NCBI GenBank assembly: GCA_902802905.1
Contig: CADCNT010000010.1
Span: 1 to 64,000 of the forward strand
Length of the DNA stretch: 64,000 bases
Direction of reading: 5' to 3'
Source: an uncultured Erysipelotrichaceae bacterium
GTDB lineage: Bacteria; Bacillota_I; Bacilli_A; RFN20; CAG-826
Part shown: positions 18,291-27,555 of the stretch, in pieces
How the letters are laid out: each line of letters opens with the position of its first letter
Position numbering within the stretch: position 1 is the first letter of the stretch
Program-made: the position numbers and the translations under genes
Notes under the pieces: model-generated
Seen by the model: the letters and a program-made list of their open reading frames with translations, nothing else
What the model was told of the DNA's origin: nothing
The model's database searches: none

Positions 18291-21200
18291 ATGAAATTTA
18301 AGAAATTATTAGTATTTTCTCTTTTAGGTTTACCTCTAGTTTTATCTTCTGTGAGCTGTGAATCTTCCTTTAACGCTTATTCCGTTAAACTTTTAAGAGC
18401 AACAGAAAACAATGATGTTTATATTGGCGATACGATTAATGTGGAAACCAGGCGCTTAGAATATGAAGGTGAACACCAAGATGTTTTAGGTGTTATCGTT
18501 AATCCTGACGGGGATACCTATCAAGGCAAGTCATTTACTGTCACTGAAGCCGGCCTATATAAAGTGGTTTATAAGGCTTATTTTGGTCATCATAAAGAAG
18601 AACAAGTAGTGAATTACTTGTGTAAGAGAAAGAGCCAAAACTTCTTCTCTGTTACTAATCCAGTGGATGTCTCTTATGGCGAATATCGTCATGACTTCGC
18701 TAATTACAGGAACGATGGAGTCATTATCGACATGAAGAGTGGTACTGAAATTCGCTTTAACGTGCCTCTTTCTATCGATGACTTTATGAACGATCAAATT
18801 CAAACTCGTCCAGGAAAAGGTTATAAAGACCGTTCTTATGGTATGACCGCTAATCCGTTAATTGATTTCTTAATTGATCCAAACGAAGCGATGTCTGCTG
18901 ATTTTTCCACTTTAACTATTCGTTTAACTGACTCTATTGATAGAACTAACTTTGTTGATGTTCATATTGAAGATGCTTACTTAAGTGGTGTTCCTGATAC
19001 ATGGACTATGTCTAGTGTGAGAGTTGGTGCTTCTTGTAACTGGCAAATGGGCTGGGAATGGGACGGACAGGCTGATGGTAATCCTAATAAGAGTAATGTT
19101 GGTAAATTCCATAACGGCGTTAGTGGAACTGGTTTAAACCTTACTTTCCGCGCGGTTCATCATAGTAATGTTATTAATTCCGCGAAGATTTTATATTGCG
19201 CTGCTAATGGTAGATTCTATAATTGCTTAGGTTCGTTAGAATCAACCACTAACTTTACATACTTTGTAAATGATTTAAGTGATCCTATAGTTTATGGCAA
19301 TAGTGCTTGGGAAGGATTTAAGAGTGGAAAATTCTATTTATCCATTATTCCTACATCTTTCTCTAACGCTACTGCGAGATTATTAATTAAATCAGTTGGC
19401 AAATATATTTTCCCTTCCGAAGTATTAGTGGATGATATTGCTCCAGTTATTTCTGTAGACACATTAGGCTACGATGATAAATATTTACCACGCGCAGCAG
19501 TGGGCAAAGCTTATCCAATATATGACGCTACTGTTAGTGATAACTATGATTTAGATTTGAACTGCAATGTCAGTGTTACTTATCGTGATTCCGTAAACAA
19601 AAAAGATATTGATGTTTCCGTTATTGATGACGCTTTCATGGTGAATAAATCTGGCTTCTACACTATTAAATATGAAGCTAGAGATAAAAGCGGAAATGTT
19701 GCTGATGTAATTACAAAACGTGTCATTACCACAGATATAGTTGATGATGTGGTTTTATCTTTGGATTCCCCCGAAAAGACTGTCAGTGCTTATGATAATG
19801 TGAAAATTCCAAACATCAATGATGTTCAAAGTGTTGGTGGAGTTGAAAATAGCAAGATTGATATCACAAGACGTGTTATTGATCCAAAAGGACATGAATT
19901 AATTATTTATGGTGATGAATTCCGTCCATCTTTAGTTGGTGATTATCAAGTAGTGTTCACTGGCAAAGATTATGTTGGTAATGCCGGAGAAGTGACTTAT
20001 ATAGTTCATTCTCAAGAATTAACTAAACCAGCATTTATTAGTGACCCTAACTTACCACCTGCCTTAATTAGTGGATTCAAATATCAAATCGAAAATATTT
20101 CCGCGATTGAAACTAAAGGCGGAGAGGTTGTACCTGTTACCCCTGAGATTTTAATCAATGACCAACCATATACTGGAGAATTTGTTGCAAGTGGTAATAA
20201 AGCCAAAGTGACTTATAAAGCAAATGGAGAATCATCATATTCTACTATTGATGTTGATTTAGATGTAATTGATGTTTCTAGTGATGAAGGTGGATTACAT
20301 CACGCAAAATATTTTGTTGGTGATTATACCGCTAGCGAAAGCGTTTATCGCGAATCAAATAATGTTACTTTAAGTGGTGCTGTAGAAAGCTATTCAACAT
20401 TTATTAATCCACTTAATCCAAACGCTTTCTATATTGGTTTACGTTTGATTGAAGATCAAACAAATATGAGAACCGTAAGCGTGAAACTTACTGATTCTAA
20501 AGATAAAGACGTTCATGTGACCTTTGATATTGATTTAGTTGAACAAACAATTAAAGTACCGTATCTACCAGAATTAGCATTTAGCTTCTTTGAAGATATT
20601 GTTGGCTTAGAATATAACGACGAGAGTAAAGCGTTCTATGACACTAACCAAAATAAGTTGGGAACATTAATTAGAGATGATAACAACAATCCATTTACTG
20701 GTTTTAGTGGTGGTGCTTATTTATCTGTTGGCTTTAAAGATATTGAAGGTTATTCAAGTCTAGCCATTGAAAAGATTTGTAATCAGCCAATTGGTTATAG
20801 AAGTAAAGGCAAAGATAGAATTCAACCATCAATCAAATACAATTCAACTTTAATTTCCGAGCAACAAAAAGGAAATCAATTTGTCTATCCAACATTTGAG
20901 GCTTTTGATGTTTTAAGTGACATCGCGGAAACTTCAATTACTATTGTTAAACCAGATAACACATCAATCACTGGTGGTAAAGATATGAAAGAAACATTCA
21001 CTATCGAACAGACTGGTGATTATCGTATTACTTATATTGCAAAAGATTCCGCGAACAACACTAAGAAAATCATTGAGATTGTTTCAGTTTATGATGATTT
21101 ACCACCAACAATCACAGTGAAAAACCCACCAAAGAGCTCCTATTCTTTGAATTCTTCATTTAAGATTCCAGAATACACCGCAAGCGATGAAAGCGGTAAA

Positions 21201-21458
21201 TACACTGTGGATGTGATTTTAATCCTACCAACAAATGAAATGAGAATCTTAACTCACCATGTCCATGATGAAGAAACTGAAGAAGTGGATGTTATTGAAT
21301 ATGCTTTAGACCCAGAAAAAGAGCTTTATGATCCGAGCTTCATTGTTAATAAAACAACATGTAAATTGCAATTAAAAGGAACCTATAGACTAAGATACGT
21401 AGCCTATGATACTGCGTATAACACTACAACCTTAGAATATAGCTTCACCGTTAAATAG
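18291..21458 (+). CDS. Large Ig-like-domain lipoprotein
   Basis: 1055 residues with lipobox SVSC near residue 23, so anchored outside the membrane. Residues 130-370 form a beta-rich module with several Trp and Asn residues (NWQMGWEWDG), which may bind sugar. The rest is a chain of Ig-like domains of the DUF5011/HYR type; the repeated phrase GFYTIKYEARDKSGN, GDYQVVFTGKDYVGN, GDYRITYIAKDSANN, GTYRLRYVAYDTAYN occurs at four domain ends. It sits between permeases and another glycan-related lipoprotein. A surface glycan-binding role is inferred; no catalytic residues were recognised. Confidence 0.7.
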   Translation: MKFKKLLVFSLLGLPLVLSSVSCESSFNAYSVKLLRATENNDVYIGDTINVETRRLEYEGEHQDVLGVIVNPDGDTYQGKSFTVTEAGLYKVVYKAYFGHHKEEQVVNYLCKRKSQNFFSVTNPVDVSYGEYRHDFANYRNDGVIIDMKSGTEIRFNVPLSIDDFMNDQIQTRPGKGYKDRSYGMTANPLIDFLIDPNEAMSADFSTLTIRLTDSIDRTNFVDVHIEDAYLSGVPDTWTMSSVRVGASCNWQMGWEWDGQADGNPNKSNVGKFHNGVSGTGLNLTFRAVHHSNVINSAKILYCAANGRFYNCLGSLESTTNFTYFVNDLSDPIVYGNSAWEGFKSGKFYLSIIPTSFSNATARLLIKSVGKYIFPSEVLVDDIAPVISVDTLGYDDKYLPRAAVGKAYPIYDATVSDNYDLDLNCNVSVTYRDSVNKKDIDVSVIDDAFMVNKSGFYTIKYEARDKSGNVADVITKRVITTDIVDDVVLSLDSPEKTVSAYDNVKIPNINDVQSVGGVENSKIDITRRVIDPKGHELIIYGDEFRPSLVGDYQVVFTGKDYVGNAGEVTYIVHSQELTKPAFISDPNLPPALISGFKYQIENISAIETKGGEVVPVTPEILINDQPYTGEFVASGNKAKVTYKANGESSYSTIDVDLDVIDVSSDEGGLHHAKYFVGDYTASESVYRESNNVTLSGAVESYSTFINPLNPNAFYIGLRLIEDQTNMRTVSVKLTDSKDKDVHVTFDIDLVEQTIKVPYLPELAFSFFEDIVGLEYNDESKAFYDTNQNKLGTLIRDDNNNPFTGFSGGAYLSVGFKDIEGYSSLAIEKICNQPIGYRSKGKDRIQPSIKYNSTLISEQQKGNQFVYPTFEAFDVLSDIAETSITIVKPDNTSITGGKDMKETFTIEQTGDYRITYIAKDSANNTKKIIEIVSVYDDLPPTITVKNPPKSSYSLNSSFKIPEYTASDESGKYTVDVILILPTNEMRILTHHVHDEETEEVDVIEYALDPEKELYDPSFIVNKTTCKLQLKGTYRLRYVAYDTAYNTTTLEYSFTVK

Positions 21459-21470
21459 GAGGAAAAGAAG

Positions 21471-23396
21471 ATGAAAAAAAGATTATTTGTATTTGCTTCA
21501 TTAATCGCAGCTTTATCGCTTGGCAGCTGTTCTTCCTCATCCTCTGGAGGCGGAAAACAAGAAGGGCCAGAAGTTATCCCTGATAAATATATCATGGAGA
21601 ACAACGTTTCTACTTATTCATTAGTGTTAAGTAAGAATCCTCAAGCTAAAGAGACATTCGCAGCTTCGGAATTTACTTATTTCATGAAGCTTGCCACTAA
21701 TTATGCTTTCCCAGTCCTCAATGAAAAAGAAGTTAGAGAAGGGCAACATTATATCTCTTTAGGTGTTACCGAACAATTTAAAGCTAACTTCCCTAATTAT
21801 GATTATTCAATTCTTGATGGCACGCAATCTGGATACTTCATTTCTACCAAAGATGAGAATATCTATATTGTTTGTAGTGATGATTTTTCAGGCGATGGAG
21901 TCTTATATGGAGTTTATGACTTATTAGAAGACTTTATTGATTATCGTTATTACCATGACACAGAGATTTATTACGAAGAAAAATCTACGATTAATCTCAT
22001 TGATTATAAACAGACTTTTGTGAACTATAGCTATGATATGCGTAGTATCTCTACTGTTTATACTTACACAAACGACTTACATTCTAGACGTATGCGATTA
22101 ATTAACAACTCTCGTGGTTCAGAATGGATGCGCGCTACATATGGACATAGTCAAATTCAAAAGATTTTAGGTCCTTGGATGATTGACACTAATGATCCTC
22201 AAGGAAGAACATATGGACAATCTCATCCAGATTGGTTTACTGATCCAAATATGCCAAAACCAAGTAGTGGTGGCATGATGATTGATAACTGTTTAAATTG
22301 GTGTGCTGGTCCAGAAATTGAGCGTGTTGTTGCTGATAAATTAATTCAATTTATTCAAGCAGAGCCACTTGCGAAATTTATTATGTGCGCTCAAGAAGAT
22401 AATAGTAGTACTTGTATTTCTCTTCCTGGTGTACAAGAAGCACTTGATACTTGGGCTAAAGGTTCTTATACCGCTTTACAGATTTATTTCATGAACCACG
22501 TGATTGATTTAGTGGATGAATGGGCACAAAAGAATTGTCCTGAAAGAGAATTGCAATTTGTCATCTTTGCTTATCACACAACTTTAGAGCCACCTCTAGA
22601 CTCTAATGGTAATCCAGTGATCAAACTCCATGACAAATTAAGAATCTATATTGCGCCTATTAGAGCTAATTATTCAGCGCCATTTACTTCTCCACTTAAC
22701 AAAGATACATATCGTATTTTTGAAGGATGGGATAAAGTGGCTCATGGCAAACTAATTACTTATTTATACGATTTAAATTACCGTATGTATTTTGTGAACT
22801 TCAATAACTTTGGTTCTTGTGGTGGTATCTATCAAGAATTATTAAAGTATGGTATTAAATACATCATGACACAGGGTGTTAGTGATAGTAACGCTCCATG
22901 CTTTGACGAATTAAGAGTGTATTGCGAAGCTAAGTTGATGAGAGATGTTAGCCTTAACTATGATGATTTAGCCTATGACTTTATTGAACAATACTATAAA
23001 GATGTTGCCCCTCAACTAAAAGATTTCTATGACATGCTTAGAAATAGATATTCTTATTATCAAACATTAGTTAATCCTTCCAGTGGTGGCACAACTGGCA
23101 ATATTGATAATACCGCCCTTTATCCTTTAACCTTTGTGAGACAAATGGACCTCAAACTTAAGGAAGCTTTCACGGCTATTGAGGGCTATAAAAATATCGA
23201 TCCTGAATATTATAATCTCCTCTATACTCGTATCATGAAAGAAAACTTAGAAGTTATTTATCTTAAAGTTAAACTTTATAGTGATTATTTCATTACCGAA
23301 GTAGAAGAGTTAAAAGAAACATTCTATTTCTACGCGAACTACTTTGGCATCACTAAAGTAGGCGAAGGTATTCCAATTGAAGGAGCGCTTGGTTAA
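21471..23396 (+). CDS. DUF4838-like lipoprotein, possible glycosidase
   Basis: 641 residues, lipobox GSCS after a hydrophobic signal, followed by a Ser/Gly linker. Residues 45-170 resemble the alpha-glucuronidase/GH20-type N-terminal fold (AASEFTYFMKLAT, YISLGVTE, GVLYGVYDLLED). The central part (about 180-500) contains CAQEDNSST, HDKLRIYIAPIRANY and WDKVAHGKLITYLYDLNY, as in DUF4838 proteins, which are suspected glycoside hydrolases. AGGAGG upstream supports the ATG. It would act at the cell surface on the glycan taken up by the linked ABC importer (inference). Confidence 0.72.
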   Translation: MKKRLFVFASLIAALSLGSCSSSSSGGGKQEGPEVIPDKYIMENNVSTYSLVLSKNPQAKETFAASEFTYFMKLATNYAFPVLNEKEVREGQHYISLGVTEQFKANFPNYDYSILDGTQSGYFISTKDENIYIVCSDDFSGDGVLYGVYDLLEDFIDYRYYHDTEIYYEEKSTINLIDYKQTFVNYSYDMRSISTVYTYTNDLHSRRMRLINNSRGSEWMRATYGHSQIQKILGPWMIDTNDPQGRTYGQSHPDWFTDPNMPKPSSGGMMIDNCLNWCAGPEIERVVADKLIQFIQAEPLAKFIMCAQEDNSSTCISLPGVQEALDTWAKGSYTALQIYFMNHVIDLVDEWAQKNCPERELQFVIFAYHTTLEPPLDSNGNPVIKLHDKLRIYIAPIRANYSAPFTSPLNKDTYRIFEGWDKVAHGKLITYLYDLNYRMYFVNFNNFGSCGGIYQELLKYGIKYIMTQGVSDSNAPCFDELRVYCEAKLMRDVSLNYDDLAYDFIEQYYKDVAPQLKDFYDMLRNRYSYYQTLVNPSSGGTTGNIDNTALYPLTFVRQMDLKLKEAFTAIEGYKNIDPEYYNLLYTRIMKENLEVIYLKVKLYSDYFITEVEELKETFYFYANYFGITKVGEGIPIEGALG

Positions 23397-23397
23397 T

Positions 23398-24015
23398 ATG
23401 AAAATGAAATTATTATTACTCCCTCTTTCTTTATTATTTGTTTTGGGTGGCTGTTCAAGTAATCAATCCGAAGGCGGACAATCCTCTAATAGTGATCCAG
23501 TTAATTTGGTAACCTTATCAGAAACTTCTATCTCTGTTCCAGAAGAAAGAAGTCACCAATTAGAAGCCACAATTGATTCTTCTTTAGAAAGATATTTGAG
23601 ATTTTGGTCTAGCGAGAATGAAGATGTCGCCACTGTTGATGAAAACGGCTTGGTGACCGCTGTTAAAAAAGGTAATACTATCGTGGTTATACAAGTTGGT
23701 CAATACTACGCTAGATGTGCAGTAGAAGTAGTGGACTATTTACCAAACGAAGTCCTCTCTGTCACGTTTTCTAAGGATAACTATAACTTAAATGTTGGTG
23801 ATGAATACGTACTTGAACCAACTGTGAAGCTAGGCGAAGAAGAAATAACTGATTATGAAATTGCTTTCGAAAGTAGTAATTCTAATATTGCTACTTATTT
23901 GTTAGATAAGTCATCTATAAAGGCTGTTGGTGAAGGAAAATGTGATATTTTATTCACCTTTACCTATTTAACTTATAGTGTTAAAGAATTAATTTATGTT
24001 AATGTTTATGAGTAA
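23398..24015 (+). CDS. Small lipoprotein with Ig-like (BIG_2) domain
   Basis: 205 residues. The ATG at 23398 was chosen: AAGGAG at 23380-23385 precedes it, and the TTG at 23377 lies ahead of that site. Lipobox GGCS near residue 18. A BIG_2-type domain spans about 40-120 (SETSISVPEERSHQLEAT, then VATVDENGLVTAVKKGNTIV), and a second shorter one follows. It probably belongs to the surface part of the glycan uptake operon. Confidence 0.75.
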   Translation: MKMKLLLLPLSLLFVLGGCSSNQSEGGQSSNSDPVNLVTLSETSISVPEERSHQLEATIDSSLERYLRFWSSENEDVATVDENGLVTAVKKGNTIVVIQVGQYYARCAVEVVDYLPNEVLSVTFSKDNYNLNVGDEYVLEPTVKLGEEEITDYEIAFESSNSNIATYLLDKSSIKAVGEGKCDILFTFTYLTYSVKELIYVNVYE

Positions 24016-24017
24016 GC

Positions 24018-24737
24018 ATGGAAAAAATTAATCTTGAGCACGTAACTGTATATTTTGAAAACACAAAAGATAATATCGTCACCGCACTTGATGATATATC
24101 TTTTTCATTTTTCGCTAATAAAATCAATGTCGTCGTTGGCTATTCAGGAAGCGGGAAGTCAACTTTATTAAAGTGCTTAACTGGTTCCTTGGTGTATAAC
24201 GGCAAAATCCTTTTTGATGATAAGGACATTGAACTAATCCCAATTCAAAAAAGAGGGATATCCTATATGGATCAAAATATCACTTTGTATCCAAGCGCAA
24301 ATGTTTATGAAAACATCATGTTCCCTTTAAAAGCAATGAAAGTGGAACACGATGTGGCTGATCAAAGAATTAAAGACATCGCTTGTAAATTAGATATTAG
24401 TCTTCTTTTAACTAGAAAGACCAAATTTTTATCAATGGGTCAAGCCAGCAGAGTTTATCTAGCAAGAACTTTAGTTAAAGATAGCGACATCTATTTATTT
24501 GATGAGATATCAAAGAACTTAGATCCTTCTATCGCTAAAGAGATTTCGACTTTAGTGAAGAATTATCTTGTTGAGAATAATAAGACGGGAATATATGTTA
24601 CCCATAACATTAACGAAGCGACTGCGATTGCTGATTATATTTATGTTTTAAATGAAGGCAAATTAGTGGGTATCTATACTCCAAAAGAATTTGTTTCTAG
24701 TGATAACGAAATAGTGAAATCTTTACTAGTGGGATGA
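24018..24737 (+). CDS. Short ABC transporter ATPase of the sugar operon
   Basis: 239 residues, only the nucleotide-binding core. Walker A GYSGSGKST, Q-loop region SYMDQNITLYP, signature LSMGQASR, Walker B YLFDEISKNLDP and the H-loop THNINEA are present. It lacks the C-terminal TOBE/regulatory domain of MalK-type ATPases, and the DEISKNLDP box differs from the usual DEPLSNLDA. It is in line with two permeases and a binding protein, so it may be their dedicated motor. A full MalK-like ATPase also exists at 33519. It ends with TGA (24735-24737), evidence for the standard code. Confidence 0.85.
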   Translation: MEKINLEHVTVYFENTKDNIVTALDDISFSFFANKINVVVGYSGSGKSTLLKCLTGSLVYNGKILFDDKDIELIPIQKRGISYMDQNITLYPSANVYENIMFPLKAMKVEHDVADQRIKDIACKLDISLLLTRKTKFLSMGQASRVYLARTLVKDSDIYLFDEISKNLDPSIAKEISTLVKNYLVENNKTGIYVTHNINEATAIADYIYVLNEGKLVGIYTPKEFVSSDNEIVKSLLVG

Positions 24738-24738
24738 T

Positions 24739-25593
24739 ATGAAAAAGAAAAAGTCGGTTTTTTCTAACACTGATTATCAATATTCTTCTTTGCCTACTAC
24801 TAGAAAAGAAGCTTTTAAAGATGTTTATAAGCATAATTTCAAAACCATTACTTTATCAGGTTTAACACTTTTACTTTTCGCCATTCCTTTAATCATCTTC
24901 CTAGTAGCAATGGATTTTGGAAAACTAGGAATGACACCTGATAGATTTAATGAGCAAGAGTTAAGAGCAGTATTACTCTTATGGGATATTATTGTGAATG
25001 CTGGCGCCATTGTTTTACTTTATTCTGTTTTAATTGGCCTTATGGGAATAATGAGAGTTCTCAAACTTTTAGTGTGGCAAGAAGGTATAGACTTCTGGCA
25101 TGACTTTAAAGTTGGAATAAAAGAAAACATCAAATATTTCTCTTTGTTGTATTTGTTTGGCTCTCTTATATATTTAGGAACTTACTGTGTATATATCTTT
25201 TTACTCAACTTCCTAATTGGTATTTGGCTAATTATTCTATTTATTATCATCTTTGTTTCAATTGGAATATGGGCTTATTTTGTGATTAATGTCTATCAAA
25301 CAACATTATGGAATTACATTAAAAATGGGTTGTTCTTCTTTTCTAGAAGTCTTCCATTAACTCTCCTTTATGTTGTGATGATTGTGTTTCCGTTTTTCTC
25401 TATTTTCATTCCTGTTTCTGGACTTACGATTGTGATCAAATATCCTGTAATGATTGCTATGTTGATATTCCATTATCCATTTTTAATAATTGTTGGATAT
25501 CTATATTCACTGACTAAATTTGATCTTTATATTAATAAAGATAATTACCCTGAAATTTATCGCAAAGGATTATACAATCTCAACAAAAAGTAA
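24739..25593 (+). CDS. Multi-pass membrane protein, DUF624/YesL-like
   Basis: 284 residues with about six hydrophobic helices and a basic N-terminal tail. The layout (LPTTRKEAFKDVYKHNF before helix 1, then long helices separated by charged loops such as LVWQEGIDFWHDFKVGIKEN) resembles the DUF624/YesL family often found beside sugar ABC importers. Function unknown in that family. It is the last gene of the operon that starts at 9126. Confidence 0.6.
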   Translation: MKKKKSVFSNTDYQYSSLPTTRKEAFKDVYKHNFKTITLSGLTLLLFAIPLIIFLVAMDFGKLGMTPDRFNEQELRAVLLLWDIIVNAGAIVLLYSVLIGLMGIMRVLKLLVWQEGIDFWHDFKVGIKENIKYFSLLYLFGSLIYLGTYCVYIFLLNFLIGIWLIILFIIIFVSIGIWAYFVINVYQTTLWNYIKNGLFFFSRSLPLTLLYVVMIVFPFFSIFIPVSGLTIVIKYPVMIAMLIFHYPFLIIVGYLYSLTKFDLYINKDNYPEIYRKGLYNLNKK

Positions 25594-25664
25594 TTTTTGT
25601 TCAATAAAACGAAAGAATTGCTATACCTGTTGCATTACCTTATAGATATAAGAGGACATAATTT

Positions 25665-27332
25665 ATGAAAAAATCACATTCATTTATTTTTGCTGGGTTT
25701 TTGTCTTTGTCTTTAATTTTGGCTGCCTGTGGGGCTCAGCCAGAAAAGAAGTACACAATTACATTCTTGGATGAAGACCAAACAGAATTAAGCGTCATTA
25801 AAGTCAAAAAAGGCGAAATGCCTGTTTATGATAAGGAAGAGCCTACCAAAGCATCAACCGCTCAATTTAGTTATGTTTTTAGTGGCTGGTCTCCAGAATT
25901 AGTGGAAGCCACTGAAGATGCGACATATACCGCAACTTATGCTTCTACAGTTAGAAGTTATACAATCACATTCTATGATGAAGATGGCACAACTGTTTTA
26001 GATAGTAAGTCTGTAGAATACGGCACTGTCCCATCTACAAGTGTTGTTCCAACCAAAGCATCAACTGCGACAACCGATTACAAATTTAATGGTTGGGATC
26101 CAACTCCTGTTGCCGTAACTGGTGAAGCAAGTTATAGAGCAACATATTCTGAAAGTGCTAGAGAATACACCATTCAATTCGTTGATGGCGATAAAGTATT
26201 ACAATCTGGCAAGCTTCATTATGGAGATATGCCTGAATATAAAGGCAATGAGCCAACAAGAGAACCAAGTGAAGATTACACTTATATTTTTGAAGGTTGG
26301 GATAAAGCAATCGCCGCTGTTAGTGGAGATGCAACATATACTGCAGTCTTCCATGAAATTGACAAATTTGGTGTTTGCGCTCACTGTAACAAATTCTTAG
26401 GATCTGAAAAGATTGCTGATTATTCAATTAAGGATTCCAAAATCAATGAAGTCGCTACTCCAGCAGTTGGATTTAATACAGTATATGGCAAAGCCAGTTT
26501 TGATAATGGCCCAGCAGGTATTGATTTAGATATTTCCAAATACGCTACAGTTTATTTTGCTCTAACTCATAGCATGACCTACTTATATGTCTTTGGTGGA
26601 AATGATGATTATGCAAAATTATATAACTTGGGATGGTTCCAATTTGTTTTGCAAAAAGATTCTGATTTAAAATGGCATGCTTATTACAAACTTGAAACTG
26701 AAAAAACTTGGATAGAATCTAAGCTCGATGACGGTGATAAAACTGCAACTAACTTATCTTCACTTCTCAAATTATATAACTGGAGCGAAGATGAACGCGC
26801 TGCAGCTCAATTATTATGTACAGAAATCTATGCCTCTGATGCACATGAACACGCACCTGATGAATATGGCATTTGTAAGTTCTGTGGTATTTTAGCTGAT
26901 AGTGAGCAAGTGTGTGACGCCGCTGTTAAAAACGCTCAACCAATTAATGAACCAGCACCAAAAGGATTTGAAATTGTTTCTTCTGTTACTGGATTATCAA
27001 GCGGCAACGTTGGAGCAAGCTTCGATGCTACAAAATATAATAAGTTATACTTCTCCTTATGGCATGATATCTCATACGTCTACGTTTTTGGTGGAGATAG
27101 TAATAGCCCAACATTATGGCAAGCAGATTGGTATAACATTATGCTTGTTAAGGGTGAAAGCGGATGGGTGTCTTATTTCAAAAAAGCATCTGATAGTACC
27201 TGGACAACAGATAAGACCAAAGTTGATGGTAAGAATGATGAAAACTTCTCCTCTATCTTGAGATTATATAACTGGTCGTCTCTACCTGGCGCTACAGTTA
27301 AATGTACTGAAGTTTACGGTGTTTTAGCCTAA
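25665..27332 (+). CDS. Secreted lipoprotein with three InlB-type repeats and two CxxC repeat domains
   Basis: 555 residues, lipobox LAACG near residue 22. Residues 30-230 hold three B-repeat units (Listeria-Bacteroides type), each ending in a GW motif such as FSGWSPELVEAT or FEGWDKAIAAVS. Then follow two copies of a domain of about 150 residues, starting FGVCAHC (about 235) and YGICKFC (about 400). Each contains a YVFGG turn, LxxYNW and a closing TE(I/V)Y. The same domain occurs in the next two genes. No catalytic motif; a surface glycan-binding role is inferred. AGAGGAC precedes the ATG; the preceding 71 bases are probably its promoter. Confidence 0.75.
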   Translation: MKKSHSFIFAGFLSLSLILAACGAQPEKKYTITFLDEDQTELSVIKVKKGEMPVYDKEEPTKASTAQFSYVFSGWSPELVEATEDATYTATYASTVRSYTITFYDEDGTTVLDSKSVEYGTVPSTSVVPTKASTATTDYKFNGWDPTPVAVTGEASYRATYSESAREYTIQFVDGDKVLQSGKLHYGDMPEYKGNEPTREPSEDYTYIFEGWDKAIAAVSGDATYTAVFHEIDKFGVCAHCNKFLGSEKIADYSIKDSKINEVATPAVGFNTVYGKASFDNGPAGIDLDISKYATVYFALTHSMTYLYVFGGNDDYAKLYNLGWFQFVLQKDSDLKWHAYYKLETEKTWIESKLDDGDKTATNLSSLLKLYNWSEDERAAAQLLCTEIYASDAHEHAPDEYGICKFCGILADSEQVCDAAVKNAQPINEPAPKGFEIVSSVTGLSSGNVGASFDATKYNKLYFSLWHDISYVYVFGGDSNSPTLWQADWYNIMLVKGESGWVSYFKKASDSTWTTDKTKVDGKNDENFSSILRLYNWSSLPGATVKCTEVYGVLA

Positions 27333-27349
27333 TTTATTTATAAAAATAA

Positions 27350-27383
27350 AAAACTGGCAGTTTATAAAAATTGCCAGTTTTTA
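27350..27383 (+). terminator. Rho-independent terminator
   Basis: AAACTGGCA (27351-27359) pairs with TGCCAGTTT (27372-27380), followed by a T run. It separates the 25665 gene from the next transcription unit. Confidence 0.85.
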
Positions 27384-27555
27384 TATGCCATTGCAAAATA
27401 AAGGAAAAATTTTGAAAAATAGAGAATATAAGGAGACCATATAGGCCGTATCATAAAACCATAAATAAAAGTTTTTGTTATATAACATGCGGAGATTTGT
27501 TCTTTTGCGTAGTTTATTTCAAGAATTTAATTATTTCATAATTAGGAGGATAATT

